IMG/VR virus record: IMGVR_UViG_3300032249_001329
Coordinates: 1-51,634 of that record
Length of the DNA: 51,634 bases
Reading direction: 5' to 3' (one strand)
Origin: a virus
Both the position numbers and the translations under genes were made by a program. This document shows, in pieces, positions 1-8,093 of this stretch (its first letter is position 1; each line of letters starts with the position of its first letter). The notes below the pieces were generated by a model. The model was not told the origin of the DNA. It saw only the letters and a program-made list of their open reading frames with translations, and searched no databases.

Positions 1-1545
1 AAGCCCGAGATTCTTTCGTATACGGGCTTAGGCCTGGGCAAGAAGTTCACGAAGGTGCCTGAAACGCTGATCATGGACGAGGCGCATAGGCTCCGGAATC
101 CTGGCGGGTCTGCGGCGCAAGCTGCTGCCGACGTTGCAAATCAGGCTAAGCGCGTGCTGCTCTTAACCGGCAGCCCGATTACGAATTCCCCGAGCGATCT
201 GGCGAATTTAATATCCATTGTTGCTAGAAAGAATATCTCGCCGCAGGAATTTGAAAAGAAATACGTTGGCTACAAAAAAGTTTATCCCGGGTTATTTAAT
301 TACTTCGCTGGTATTAAGCCCGGCGACAGGGCTGTGATTAAAAACGAATCTGAGCTGAAAGAGCTGCTCAAGGGCCGCGTGGATTATCAGCCCAGCAAGA
401 CTCCCGAAGGCGTGAACGTCAACGAAGAAAAGATCACAGTTCCGCTTACGAGCGCGCAGAGCAAAATTCAGCAAGCTTTACGCACCAAGATTCCGCCCGG
501 ATTTCTATGGAAGCTCGATCAGGAGTTTCCGCTCAGCAAAGACGAGTTGGCTAAATTAAATAGCTTCCTGACTGGCCTGCGGCAAAACTCTGTGAGCACG
601 CGGCCGTTTCGCGTTGACAACGACGCCTTTAAATCTTTTCAGCAGTCTGGAAAACTTCAGGAAGCCTATAAACGTCTGAGCGAGCTTTTAGAATCAGATC
701 CGCGCAAGAAGGCCATTATTTACTCGAATCATATCGGCGCTGGAATTGAGCCTTACGCTGCCGCTCTGGCTAAATACAACGTTCCGCACGGGATCTTTCA
801 CGGCGGCGTGCCTACCAAACAGCGCCAGAAATCGCTGGCTGACTACAACGCCGGAAAACTACGCGCGTTATTAATTGGCCCGGCTGGCGCTGAAGGCTTG
901 TCGACCAAGGGGACAAACTTAATCCAGCTTCTAGATCCGCATTGGCACGAGAGCAGGACGCAGCAAGCGCGGGGCCGTGGTTTGAGATTCGACAGCCACG
1001 ACGATCTGCCCGAAGAGCTCAAGAACGTCCACGTGCAGAGATTTATCTCTAAATCGGAAGAGCCCAGCTTTTTAGGCAAACTCATGGGCTATCGGCGCGA
1101 GCGCACAGGCGACGAGATCTTAGAACGGCTCTCCAATGAAAAAGAAAAGCTCAACGAGCGCTTTCGTGAATTACTCCGCGAGCTCGGGACGCCCAAAGAC
1201 CAAGCTCCCAAAACAGCCGCCTATGAGTTTGGCAAGGCCGCCAGCTTTCGTTGGTACAAGCGGTTCCCCGTCAGTGAAAACCTGGCGTTAAATCTGTCAT
1301 TTGGCGGGCCCAGTCTCACCGTGCGCAAGCTCATTCCGGGCACAAGTATGACGTTCGGCAATCGGGCGCCTCGGCTTTATGTCGGCACGCCAATTCCAGG
1401 CGTGGCGTATCAACAATATCTCAGTCCCAAGAAGCACAAGATTAAAGCCGAGAAGGAATTTAAAGACGACCTGGAAGATCAACGCTCGACCTGGGAGAAG
1501 ATAAAAGACTTCCTTTTTGGCTCTGACTATAAAGACGCAGACTAA
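1..1545 (+). CDS. SNF2-like superfamily 2 helicase, C-terminal part (5' truncated by window edge)
   Basis: The reading frame is open from base 1, so this is the C-terminal part of a longer protein; the GTG at 55 is internal. Visible helicase motifs are LIMDEAHRL (DEAH box, motif II), LLLTGSPITNSP (motif III), and in the second RecA domain an AEGLSTKGTNLIQLLDP segment followed by QQARGRGLR (motifs V and VI). The spacing and the motif III form fit the Snf2/RapA-type ATP-dependent DNA translocases rather than replicative helicases. A basic and acidic tail of about 120 residues follows the helicase core and is not recognised. Such proteins remodel DNA-protein complexes; the role in this phage is unknown. 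A strong terminator follows at once. Confidence 0.88.
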   Translation, partial: KPEILSYTGLGLGKKFTKVPETLIMDEAHRLRNPGGSAAQAAADVANQAKRVLLLTGSPITNSPSDLANLISIVARKNISPQEFEKKYVGYKKVYPGLFNYFAGIKPGDRAVIKNESELKELLKGRVDYQPSKTPEGVNVNEEKITVPLTSAQSKIQQALRTKIPPGFLWKLDQEFPLSKDELAKLNSFLTGLRQNSVSTRPFRVDNDAFKSFQQSGKLQEAYKRLSELLESDPRKKAIIYSNHIGAGIEPYAAALAKYNVPHGIFHGGVPTKQRQKSLADYNAGKLRALLIGPAGAEGLSTKGTNLIQLLDPHWHESRTQQARGRGLRFDSHDDLPEELKNVHVQRFISKSEEPSFLGKLMGYRRERTGDEILERLSNEKEKLNERFRELLRELGTPKDQAPKTAAYEFGKAASFRWYKRFPVSENLALNLSFGGPSLTVRKLIPGTSMTFGNRAPRLYVGTPIPGVAYQQYLSPKKHKIKAEKEFKDDLEDQRSTWEKIKDFLFGSDYKDAD

Positions 1546-1593
1546 AGCCAAAGACTAAAAATTGCGCTCTGCGATAATATTGTGCAAACTCAG

Positions 1594-1635
1594 CCCGCGG
1601 GTACTATATTCCTAGTCCCGCGGGTTTCTTTTTTT
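1594..1635 (+). terminator. Intrinsic terminator after the helicase gene
   Basis: Two copies of the self-complementary octamer CCCGCGGG (1594-1601 and 1617-1624) can pair. The stem is extended inward by ACTA/TAGT around a short loop, and a T-rich run (1625-1635) follows. A GATAAT-like sequence sits just upstream at 1573-1578, so a promoter reading into the hairpin as a 5' leader is a weaker alternative. Confidence 0.8.
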
Positions 1636-1645
1636 ACGTGAGCGT

Positions 1646-2896
1646 ATGAATAACAAAGCAAAAGTGTTCGTGCAGCTGGCCTCGTATCGCGATCCTCAGC
1701 TTCCCATCACCATCGCAGACATGCTCGAAAAAGCTGACAATCCCAGTCTGCTGAACTTTGGCATCTGCTGGCAATACGACGAGACTGAAGATATCACGCA
1801 GTATGACAATCTGCCCAACTTTCGCGTCTCCAAACATCCTTATGCAGAAAGCCAAGGACTGGGCTGGGCGCGGAACATCACGAACCAGCTCTATGACGGC
1901 GAAGGCCTGACGCTGCAACTTGACAGCCATCATAGATTTTTAAAGGGCTGGGACACGATGATGTACGAGGATTACTACGCCGCCCGGGAACTCTGCGCCA
2001 AGCCCGTGCTCAGTACTTATCTCACGCCGTTTGAGCCGCAGCAGACAACGTATGAAAAAATTCCATGTTTAATGAGTCAGTACGAGTTTAGCTCTGACAA
2101 GCTGCTCATGAGCCGGCCGTATCACATCATGGATTATCTAACGCGCACAAAGCCTATTCGCGCACGCACAATCAGCGGGCACTTTTTATTAGCCGCGGGG
2201 AAATTCATCGAGGAAGTTCCCTACGATCCAGATATTTACTTTGGCGGCTACACCGAAGAGACCACGATGAGCGTGCGGGCGTTCACTCACGGTTGGGATT
2301 TCTACAGTCCGTACCGGCAATACATCTGGCACGAGTACACGCGCAACGGCCGGCCAAAGCACTGGGAAGATCACGGCCGGGAATCGCAGACGAAGCAAAC
2401 CAGCGGCGAGCGTGATATTTACGCCAGAAATAAGACACGGCAGCTATTTGGTCAGGAAGAGCACGGCATTGAGATGGGCAAATACGGCCTGGGCACTGTC
2501 AGAACGCTGCGCGACTACGAGCTATTTGGTGGCTTTGATTTCAAAAAATGCCGGCTGCAGGACTATACGTTACAAGTCAAAGAGCCGCCGAATCCTGAGA
2601 ATTGGGAAGAGCAGTTTGTTTCTCGCAAACACGATGTACTGTGCAACTGGGATCTTGAGTTCTTTAAAAAGCTAGAGTTCCAGAAACCCAAATTTTTAAC
2701 GCTTGGCGTCCAGACTGAAGGCGGCGCTGAGCTCTATCGCAAAGACTTCACGCTAGAGCAGGACTCGGGGCACGTAAATCTTCTTGTAAACTCGCATCAC
2801 GCGGCATTTTATACAGAGTTGCAGCCGGCTAAAATTGTGATGTACCTGTTCGACGAAGAAAAAGAGTGGAGCCCCGTCTACGAGAAAAAACTTTAA
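1646..2896 (+). CDS. Glycosyltransferase of the GlcNAc-transferase (Skp1-type) family
   Basis: 416 residues, starting at the ATG just after the terminator. The N-terminus VFVQLASYRDPQLPITI and the segment ARNITNQLYDGEGLTLQLDSHHRF (residues 75-98) match the pattern of the GlcNAc-transferase family of Skp1-type enzymes (Pfam GlcNAc, PF11397), where the DSH motif (D93-H95) takes the place of a DXD metal/nucleotide-sugar site. The family moves GlcNAc from UDP-GlcNAc to hydroxyl groups. It is the first gene of a four-gene glycan cassette; its stop codon overlaps the next start (TAATG). The acceptor cannot be read from sequence. Confidence 0.85.
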   Translation: MNNKAKVFVQLASYRDPQLPITIADMLEKADNPSLLNFGICWQYDETEDITQYDNLPNFRVSKHPYAESQGLGWARNITNQLYDGEGLTLQLDSHHRFLKGWDTMMYEDYYAARELCAKPVLSTYLTPFEPQQTTYEKIPCLMSQYEFSSDKLLMSRPYHIMDYLTRTKPIRARTISGHFLLAAGKFIEEVPYDPDIYFGGYTEETTMSVRAFTHGWDFYSPYRQYIWHEYTRNGRPKHWEDHGRESQTKQTSGERDIYARNKTRQLFGQEEHGIEMGKYGLGTVRTLRDYELFGGFDFKKCRLQDYTLQVKEPPNPENWEEQFVSRKHDVLCNWDLEFFKKLEFQKPKFLTLGVQTEGGAELYRKDFTLEQDSGHVNLLVNSHHAAFYTELQPAKIVMYLFDEEKEWSPVYEKKL

Positions 2897-4080
2897 TGCG
2901 CGTCGTTTTTACACTAATTGGCAATTCCCGGCGCAGCGGCTATCTAGACGGCCATTCGCTGCGCTATGGCGGCGTCGGGGGCTCAGGTACAGACACCAGC
3001 ACGCTCTTGGTCGCTGAGTATTTAGCCGCACAGGGCCACGAGGTTGTAGTGGCGCTCGATAGGCTGGAGCCGCATTTAGAAAAACAGCACGCAGAGCTCG
3101 GCCGGCATTTTGACTCCGGCAGAATTGTAAACGGAGTGCAGTACTGCGATCTTGATTTCACCAACGTCGAGAACAAAACATTTGACGTCCTGATCAATAG
3201 TCTGTGGCTACACAATTACGACGAATTGCCGATCACAGTCACGCGGGCGGTGATTTACTGGTGCCACATGCAGTGGATTTACGGCATTGATGAAGTGGCG
3301 GCGTTTGCCAAAAAACATAAACTCGCGCTGGGTTTTGTGCATATTTCTAATTGGGAAAAAAGCATGAACGCGCCGTGCGTAGCTCGAGCTGCGGCGCTTA
3401 CGCCCACGCAGACGGCGCTTATTCCCAATCCGGAGCCGGACGACGTAATTCAGCAAGTCTTGGCTGAGAACATTCCGCGCAAACCGCACAAATTTGTCTT
3501 TCACGCCGCGTGGCCGAGAGGCGGCGATGTAGCCATTGCGGCAATTCGTCAGTTGCCGTGGCCCGACAAAGAGCTCCACGCATTTGATTATTTAATGGTG
3601 ATTCACGCGCACGAAGACGCGTTTTTTCATCTGCATAACGGCGTGGACAAACTCACGCTGTACAGGCACTTAGCCGAAGCTGAGTACTTCGTCTATCCGC
3701 TATACACGCCGTATCAAGACGTGCACAAAGACACGTTTTCTTGTGTAGTAGCCGACGCCATTGCGCTGGGCTGCACGCCAATCACGTATCCGCTGGGCGC
3801 GCTGCCGGAAAACTTTGACGGCTACTGCCACTGGCTGCCGTTTCCAGCCGGCATTGATTCAGCAGAGCTGCAGGCACAAGCGCTCACTAAAGATATTGTC
3901 GGCGATTTTAAAAGCCCGGCCGTCGTGCAAAATATCGTCAACGCCATTATCAATCTCGAGCAGCAGCCGGCGCTCAAAGACAAAGTAAAACAAACAGGCG
4001 CGCAGTTTATTCTCGATAGGCTGAATACTGCCGCGGTTGGCAAGCAGTGGATGGATTTTATTGACAAACTTACAGCGTAA
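2896..4080 (+). CDS. GT-B fold glycosyltransferase (GT4-like)
   Basis: 394 residues from the ATG at 2896, chosen because it overlaps the previous stop as TAATG and begins a normal Rossmann strand (MRVVFTLIGN); an open frame 30 bases further upstream is not needed. The N-terminal half carries a glycine-rich GGVGGSGTDTSTLLVAEYLA segment typical of GT-B enzymes. The C-terminal half has an IPNPEPDD segment (about residue 176), a LYRHLAEAEYFVYPLYTP segment, and DTFSCVVADAIALGCTPI (about residue 279), which occupies the place of the GT4 EX7E nucleotide-sugar loop with one acidic residue missing. Likely a sugar transfer step following the upstream GT. Confidence 0.78.
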   Translation: MRVVFTLIGNSRRSGYLDGHSLRYGGVGGSGTDTSTLLVAEYLAAQGHEVVVALDRLEPHLEKQHAELGRHFDSGRIVNGVQYCDLDFTNVENKTFDVLINSLWLHNYDELPITVTRAVIYWCHMQWIYGIDEVAAFAKKHKLALGFVHISNWEKSMNAPCVARAAALTPTQTALIPNPEPDDVIQQVLAENIPRKPHKFVFHAAWPRGGDVAIAAIRQLPWPDKELHAFDYLMVIHAHEDAFFHLHNGVDKLTLYRHLAEAEYFVYPLYTPYQDVHKDTFSCVVADAIALGCTPITYPLGALPENFDGYCHWLPFPAGIDSAELQAQALTKDIVGDFKSPAVVQNIVNAIINLEQQPALKDKVKQTGAQFILDRLNTAAVGKQWMDFIDKLTA

Positions 4081-4086
4081 ATTCGC

Positions 4087-4791
4087 ATGCCGTACGATCA
4101 AGACGACCTGACGCAATACTACACGCGGTTTCACGACGACACCAATATTCCCGAGCAGCACATCGCATATCTGCGGACGTTGCGGGATGAGCTGGGTATT
4201 TATCCAAAGGTGATTTACGATATCGGCGCTGCGGTCCTGCACTGGTACAAAAACGCCCGCGAAATTTGGCCCGAGGCGCAGATTTTCGTTTTTGACGCCG
4301 TGCGAGAATTGGCGCCGTTTTATGCGGCTAAGAATGTACCGCACAGCATCGACGTGTTCAGCGACACGGTTGGGCGAGAGTTGACATTTTATTGCCACCC
4401 TATTTATTTGGGCGGCAACTCGTACTACAAAGAGAGCGAAGAGTATTCAGCAGCCGCGGCGAATATCTACACGCCCGAGACGGCTGAGACGCGGATTACC
4501 AACACAATCGATAACGTTGTGGCGCAGAATCAGTGGCCCGCGCCGGATTTTGTCAAACTGGACGTGCAGGGCGCAGAGCTGGATATTCTCCACGGCATGC
4601 CTACGGCGCTCCAGACAGTTCAGCATCTCATCGTGGAACTGCAGCACGTGCAATACAATCTGGGCGCCAAGCTAGTAGACGACGCGCTTCCCGTTATTGG
4701 GCAGCTGGGTTTTACATTAGTGCAGCGGGGCGTGAATCCGTATTTATGCGGCAACGGCCCCGACGCCGATTACCATTTTTCCAGAACATAA
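4087..4791 (+). CDS. FkbM-family SAM-dependent methyltransferase
   Basis: 234 residues. VIYDIGAA (about residues 41-48) is a motif I-type SAM-binding segment, and FVKLDVQGAELDILHG (from about residue 154) is the diagnostic FkbM-family motif. FkbM enzymes methylate hydroxyl groups, often on sugars. Placed between two glycosyltransferases and 6 bases after the previous stop, it probably O-methylates a sugar laid down by the cassette, capping or masking it. No membrane or signal segment is seen, so it should act in the host cytoplasm. The SAM glycine motif is somewhat degenerate (DIGAAVLHW rather than GXGXG), which is common in phage FkbM proteins. Confidence 0.85.
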   Translation: MPYDQDDLTQYYTRFHDDTNIPEQHIAYLRTLRDELGIYPKVIYDIGAAVLHWYKNAREIWPEAQIFVFDAVRELAPFYAAKNVPHSIDVFSDTVGRELTFYCHPIYLGGNSYYKESEEYSAAAANIYTPETAETRITNTIDNVVAQNQWPAPDFVKLDVQGAELDILHGMPTALQTVQHLIVELQHVQYNLGAKLVDDALPVIGQLGFTLVQRGVNPYLCGNGPDADYHFSRT

Positions 4792-4809
4792 TTCTTGGGA
4801 TGCAGGCTT

Positions 4810-5487
4810 ATGAAATTGCTCGATTTTGTCGACGCAATTTTTTACATCAATCTGCCGGCGCGCACAGACAAGGCCGCTGCTATGGTGCAGCATCTCGACG
4901 CGCTCGGGCTGCTCTCAAAAACGATTCGCGTACCAGGGCGTACGCCGGCTGAGTTAGGCTTTACGCCAAAAGACGACGGCACCTATGACCACATTGCATA
5001 CAGCGCCGGAAACGCGGCAGCGCATTTAGATGCTGTGCAGCGGGCCTACGACGCCAACATGGAAAACATTTTGGTGCTGGAAGACGACGGCCGTATTTAT
5101 GCAGAAACTGGCCATCCGCTCTGGCCTGTGGAAACGGCGCTAGACCAGCTCGCGCAGATTCCCGATTGGGAGATTTTGTTTTTAGGGGCTACGATTGGCG
5201 ACGAGCGGCTGCAGCTGGTGGCGCCCAATCTCGTCAAAGTCGACGTGACTGTTTGCTCGCACGCGTTCATTATGAATCGCCGGATATTTGCGCCTATTCT
5301 GGGCGAAAAATGGGACAATTCGTACGACTGCTGTCTGTCTAGTTCCTTTCGCCAAAAATACGTCGTGTATCCGTTGGGCGCTATTCAGGTATTTATTAAT
5401 AGCACGGATATTGGCACCGGCCACACGCCCGATGTTTCTTTCTGGGCGGCGCAGCTCGAGCGCCCAATTGACCGGCTTTACGAATAA
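4810..5487 (+). CDS. Glycosyltransferase family 25 protein
   Basis: 225 residues from the ATG at 4810; a TTG 15 bases upstream is possible but gives an unlikely N-terminus. The order of motifs fits GT25 (LPS beta-galactosyltransferase/LgtB-like): FYINLPARTDKAAAM at the N-terminus, ILVLEDDGRIY at about residues 86-96 containing the acidic pair used for donor and metal binding, WEILFLGA, then VCSHAFIMNR. It closes the first glycan cassette; a hairpin follows at 5499-5522. Confidence 0.87.
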   Translation: MKLLDFVDAIFYINLPARTDKAAAMVQHLDALGLLSKTIRVPGRTPAELGFTPKDDGTYDHIAYSAGNAAAHLDAVQRAYDANMENILVLEDDGRIYAETGHPLWPVETALDQLAQIPDWEILFLGATIGDERLQLVAPNLVKVDVTVCSHAFIMNRRIFAPILGEKWDNSYDCCLSSSFRQKYVVYPLGAIQVFINSTDIGTGHTPDVSFWAAQLERPIDRLYE

Positions 5488-5498
5488 AAAACGCAATA

Positions 5499-5522
5499 AA
5501 ACAGCCAAAATTGCGGCTGTTT
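5499..5522 (+). terminator. Hairpin after the GT25 gene, weak terminator
   Basis: AAACAGCC (5499-5506) pairs perfectly with GGCTGTTT (5515-5522) around an 8-base loop. The downstream tail (acgtttta) is only partly T-rich, so termination may be inefficient. Confidence 0.55.
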
Positions 5523-5553
5523 ACGTTTTAACGCGGCGTAGCCCGGTTAAATT

Positions 5554-5562
5554 TGGTATTAT
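5554..5562 (+). promoter_or_regulatory. Candidate extended -10 promoter
   Basis: TGGTATTAT matches the extended -10 form TGnTATAAT at 8 of 9 positions. No good -35 element is seen 17 bases upstream, as is typical of extended -10 promoters. It lies between a terminator-like hairpin and the metalloprotease gene at 5607. Confidence 0.5.
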
Positions 5563-5606
5563 GCGTGTAGGATAATTTTGGCGTCGTACCCGCCGAGGAG
5601 CCAAGG

Positions 5607-5957
5607 ATGGCAAGCTCGTTTAAGAGTTACAAGGCGGTAATTACAGCGCTTCGGCAGCATGTCCCGCCGGCGTACCCGATCTCTGTGCAGCGGGTGAAAC
5701 TCAGCAGCAAGCTTGAGGGGCGGTGCTGGAAACACGGCAAAAAGTTTTTTATCCAGATTGATAAAAATCTGGACGAGGCCCGCGCCATTGACGTGTTGCT
5801 GCACGAGTGGGCGCACGCCAAGGCTTGGAATCACATGTTGGACACGGCCGCGACAGACGCCGCGTTTAACAAGCTTGCGCACGATCCGGCGTGGGGCGTG
5901 GCGTATAGCGAGGTGTACTCAGCCTACGAGCGCAACTTTACGCACCAGGTGCTGTGA
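5607..5957 (+). CDS. Small HEXXH zinc metalloprotease-like protein
   Basis: 116 residues, preceded by a GAGGAGCCAAGG purine-rich ribosome binding site. LLHEWAHAKAW (H66, E67, H70) is a zincin HEXXH motif in a helix. The arrangement, a beta-rich N-terminus followed by one HEXXH helix and a short C-terminal helix, resembles small phage SprT/M78-like metallopeptidases. No secretion signal. The third zinc ligand is uncertain; the glutamate in SEVYSAYE (about residues 100-107) is a candidate. Target unknown: virion protein processing or host protein degradation are both possible. Confidence 0.7.
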   Translation: MASSFKSYKAVITALRQHVPPAYPISVQRVKLSSKLEGRCWKHGKKFFIQIDKNLDEARAIDVLLHEWAHAKAWNHMLDTAATDAAFNKLAHDPAWGVAYSEVYSAYERNFTHQVL

Positions 5958-6205
5958 TGGGAGATTTTAATCTCGGCACTGCGGGAATTGTGTTTGTCAC
6001 GTATTTTTTGATCGATATCCTGTACGCGTTCTATGTGATTTACGTCGGCAAACGGGACGCTGTTCGGTCGGCGCTGGCCAGTTCGGCGCTGTACAGCTTA
6101 GCCGCATATGGCGTCATCACGTATTCGCGAAATATTGCCTACGTCGTGCCACTAGCGCTGGGCGCGTTTTTGGGCACATACGTCATCGTCAAACTTAAAA
6201 AGTAA
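5957..6205 (+). CDS. Small integral membrane protein
   Basis: 82 residues from ATG 5957, overlapping the metalloprotease stop as TGATG. Three hydrophobic segments are visible: residues about 9-27 (AGIVFVTYFLIDILYAFYV), about 40-55, and about 60-78. The basic KLKK C-terminus probably faces the cytoplasm. Small three-helix proteins like this occur in many large phages without assigned function; I recognise no specific family. Confidence 0.72.
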   Translation: MGDFNLGTAGIVFVTYFLIDILYAFYVIYVGKRDAVRSALASSALYSLAAYGVITYSRNIAYVVPLALGAFLGTYVIVKLKK

Positions 6206-6208
6206 GTC

Positions 6209-6325
6209 ATGACCAAACCGCTCTCGCGCGAGTTTCTACTCAGCCAGAAGAAATGCTGCGGGCGTAAATGTAAAAATTGCCCGTATGTTCCCAAGCACAC
6301 AAGAAACAGCACTAAAACTAAATGA
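6209..6325 (+). CDS. Tiny Cys-rich protein, DUF5522-like
   Basis: 38 residues, 3 bases after the preceding stop. The core is KKCCGRKCKNCPYVPKH: a CC-x3-C-x2-C arrangement followed by PY. This matches my memory of the small DUF5522-type proteins (CCGxGCxxCPY) seen in bacteria and phages, which probably bind a metal through the four cysteines. The basic composition (many K and R) would suit nucleic acid or ribosome contact, but that is inference. Confidence 0.7.
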   Translation: MTKPLSREFLLSQKKCCGRKCKNCPYVPKHTRNSTKTK

Positions 6326-6334
6326 GCGTCAGGT

Positions 6335-6883
6335 ATGCAGCAAATTATTACAGGTCACGAAGACATCGGGCTGCAGCTTTTTGCGGACTTCCTAGACGAA
6401 GCGGAAGAACGCCGGCTGCTTGAAAAAATTGACAACACTGCTGTTGCGCGCGCCAAACGAGGCAAGAGCCGCGAGAGCGTTCGTCGGTATGGCTCTGCCG
6501 TGCCGTATAACTCGTATATACAGTCCAAGATGATTCCGGACTATCTGCTGCTATTCGCTGAAAGACTGGTAGAGGCGCAGCTGACCCCCAAGCTTGCCGA
6601 CTCGGTGTCTATTAATGAGTATTTGACCGGCCAGATTATTGAGCCGCACGTGGACAGCAAGAGCAGCGGCAAAATCATCACAGTAATGAGCCTAAAAAGC
6701 CCGGCAACGATGCTGTTTTCAAATTTAGCCAATTCCCGCCAGAGTTTTTCTGTAGAGCTGCCGCCCCGAAGTCTCGTCCAGCTGCGGGGCGATATTCGGT
6801 ATCTCTGGCAGCACTCAATTTTGCCAGTCCCGGGGCATAGATATTCTGTAGTATTTCGCTGTAGCGCCGATTGCGACGTATAA
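6335..6883 (+). CDS. AlkB-like 2-oxoglutarate/Fe(II) dioxygenase
   Basis: 182 residues. The double-stranded beta-helix facial triad is visible: H105-x-D107 in IIEPHVDSKSSG and H160 in WQHSILP, with R169 and R175 (HRYSVVFR) in the positions that bind 2-oxoglutarate and shape the AlkB pocket. SVSINEYLTGQIIEPHVD matches the AlkB NxY...H.D signature. The family oxidatively removes alkyl groups from DNA or RNA bases; a phage copy could repair its own genome or hydroxylate a modified base. It sits after small membrane and Cys-rich genes and before a promoter, with no obvious partner. Confidence 0.85.
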   Translation: MQQIITGHEDIGLQLFADFLDEAEERRLLEKIDNTAVARAKRGKSRESVRRYGSAVPYNSYIQSKMIPDYLLLFAERLVEAQLTPKLADSVSINEYLTGQIIEPHVDSKSSGKIITVMSLKSPATMLFSNLANSRQSFSVELPPRSLVQLRGDIRYLWQHSILPVPGHRYSVVFRCSADCDV

Positions 6884-6901
6884 TGGTCAAAAGTCGCCTA
6901 A

Positions 6902-6930
6902 TTGCTTGCGCCAATTTGATTTACTAAAAT
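6902..6930 (+). promoter_or_regulatory. sigma70-like promoter (TTGCTT-17-TAAAAT)
   Basis: TTGCTT at 6902-6907, a 17-base spacer, and TAAAAT at 6925-6930. The spacing is ideal, both boxes are close to consensus, and the next gene starts at 6970. Confidence 0.65.
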
Positions 6931-6969
6931 AAGGGCGCATTTTCGTACACTTTATTTGGAGCGCGGTTC

Positions 6970-7515
6970 ATGAGCTATTTAGACGTGCAGGTTTTGCGGC
7001 GGTTTATCTATAAACTGGCTAGCACACAAGTTGTTGACGACCCGGCTAAGATTCGTGAGCAATTTGCCGGCGGCGGCGCTCCGAAGCCTGATCTTCAAGA
7101 CGAAGCCATGATGACGGTAAATAATCCGTCCCGCGTTGTCCCCATGGCGACCGACGCTGCAAAAGCCGTTGGTCAAAAAGCGATGGGCGGCGTAAACGCG
7201 GCAGCGCAATATCTGCCCGATCTGAAGACGTTGGGCTACGGAGCAGGCGGCGCGCTTCTCGGCGGCGCCGGCGCGATGGGATTAGCTAATTTGCTGCGCT
7301 CTGAAGAAGAGAAGAAGAAGGGCCCGTCGCTGCTAGCTGGCGCTGGTGGCGCATTGGCCGGCGGTATTGGCTTACCGCTGTTGCTGCAGTATCTGACTGG
7401 TGCCCAGTCGGCGGGCCCTGCGCTTGCGGCCAATGACATGTCTATCGGCAGCCCGGGCGCTGAAATTCCAGGGCTGCAAAACACGCGACCCATGGATACC
7501 GCCGGATTAGTGTAA
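6970..7515 (+). CDS. Hydrophobic Gly/Ala-rich virion-type protein
   Basis: 181 residues. The N-terminal 75 residues are soluble; then two long Gly/Ala hydrophobic stretches appear, one at about residues 86-113 (GYGAGGALLGGAGAMGLANL) and one at about 120-142 (SLLAGAGGALAGGIGLPLLL), separated by an EEEKKK linker. This layout recurs in other proteins of the window (8059, 23689, 29610, 30346) and is typical of phage proteins that insert in membranes or are packaged in the head. No enzymatic motif. A monocistronic unit: own promoter at 6902 and a strong terminator at 7549. Confidence 0.7.
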   Translation: MSYLDVQVLRRFIYKLASTQVVDDPAKIREQFAGGGAPKPDLQDEAMMTVNNPSRVVPMATDAAKAVGQKAMGGVNAAAQYLPDLKTLGYGAGGALLGGAGAMGLANLLRSEEEKKKGPSLLAGAGGALAGGIGLPLLLQYLTGAQSAGPALAANDMSIGSPGAEIPGLQNTRPMDTAGLV

Positions 7516-7548
7516 GTTTGTTTTAAACCGGCAGCACAAAATAAAACA

Positions 7549-7585
7549 AAAAGCCGTCAGAGAAATCTGGCGGCTTTTCTCTTTT
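7549..7585 (+). terminator. Strong intrinsic terminator with GAAA tetraloop
   Basis: A 13-bp stem (7549-7561 with 7566-7578, one G-T pair) is closed by a GAAA loop and followed by a T-rich tail. This is the clearest terminator in the window. Confidence 0.92.
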
Positions 7586-7632
7586 CATGGCGCGCATTTC
7601 ATGCTGTAATGCGCCATACTGGTCGAGTTTTG

Positions 7633-7638
7633 TATACT
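7633..7638 (+). promoter_or_regulatory. Candidate -10 element before the cupin gene
   Basis: TATACT, one mismatch from TATAAT, lies 24 bases before the cupin start and after a strong terminator, where a new promoter is expected. No convincing -35 is seen. Confidence 0.35.
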
Positions 7639-7648
7639 TAATCTGTGC

Positions 7649-7654
7649 AGGAGA
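7649..7654 (+). promoter_or_regulatory. Ribosome binding site that decides a GTG start
   Basis: AGGAGA is placed 7 bases before GTG 7662. It supports that start over the longer open frame from 7587, whose N-terminus would overlap the terminator tail. Confidence 0.7.
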
Positions 7655-7661
7655 ACTTACT

Positions 7662-8093
7662 GTGGGCGCCAATCCAAAACGGTTTGTGGTCAATGCCGAG
7701 CAGCGCGTGTATGTCGATAAAACTTGGGGCTACGAGGACTGGATCTGGAACGGGCGCTACTGCGGAAAAAAGCTGGTTTTAAACAAAGGCAAAGAGTGCA
7801 GCTTTCACTATCACAAAGTCAAAGACGAGGTCATTTACTTAGCTAGCGGAAAAGTGCTGCTGCTTTACGGCTGGGACGAAGACATCAGCACTGCGGCCGA
7901 GCTTACACTAACGCCCGACATGGCGTTTCACATTCCGCCCGGCATGTACCACAAGTTTAAAGGGCTGGAAGAGTCGGTAATGTTTGAATTCAGCACGCAC
8001 CACAGCGACAAGGACGTCGTGCGGGCGGGTGACCCCAGTCATAGCAAGGACGCTACGGATGACGAAGAAGACGATAGCGACGCAGATTCTTGA
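7662..8093 (+). CDS. Cupin-domain protein, sugar-isomerase-like
   Basis: 143 residues from GTG 7662. KTWGYEDWIWN followed by CSFHYHKVKDEVIYLASGKVLLLYG is a cupin motif 1 (HYH...E...G), and PDMAFHIPPGMYHKFKG is motif 2 (H...P.G..H). The closest pattern I know is the C-terminal cupin of type II mannose-6-phosphate isomerase/GDP-mannose pyrophosphorylases, which act on sugar phosphates. That would fit the glycan cassettes, but single-domain cupins have many roles. The last 20 residues are highly acidic. The 3' end overlaps the next gene by 35 bases in another frame. Confidence 0.75.
   Translation: MGANPKRFVVNAEQRVYVDKTWGYEDWIWNGRYCGKKLVLNKGKECSFHYHKVKDEVIYLASGKVLLLYGWDEDISTAAELTLTPDMAFHIPPGMYHKFKGLEESVMFEFSTHHSDKDVVRAGDPSHSKDATDDEEDDSDADS

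Noticed and set aside
3859-4398. 179-codon frame on the minus strand
   Set aside because: It spans the end of one glycosyltransferase and the start of the FkbM gene, both well supported on the + strand.
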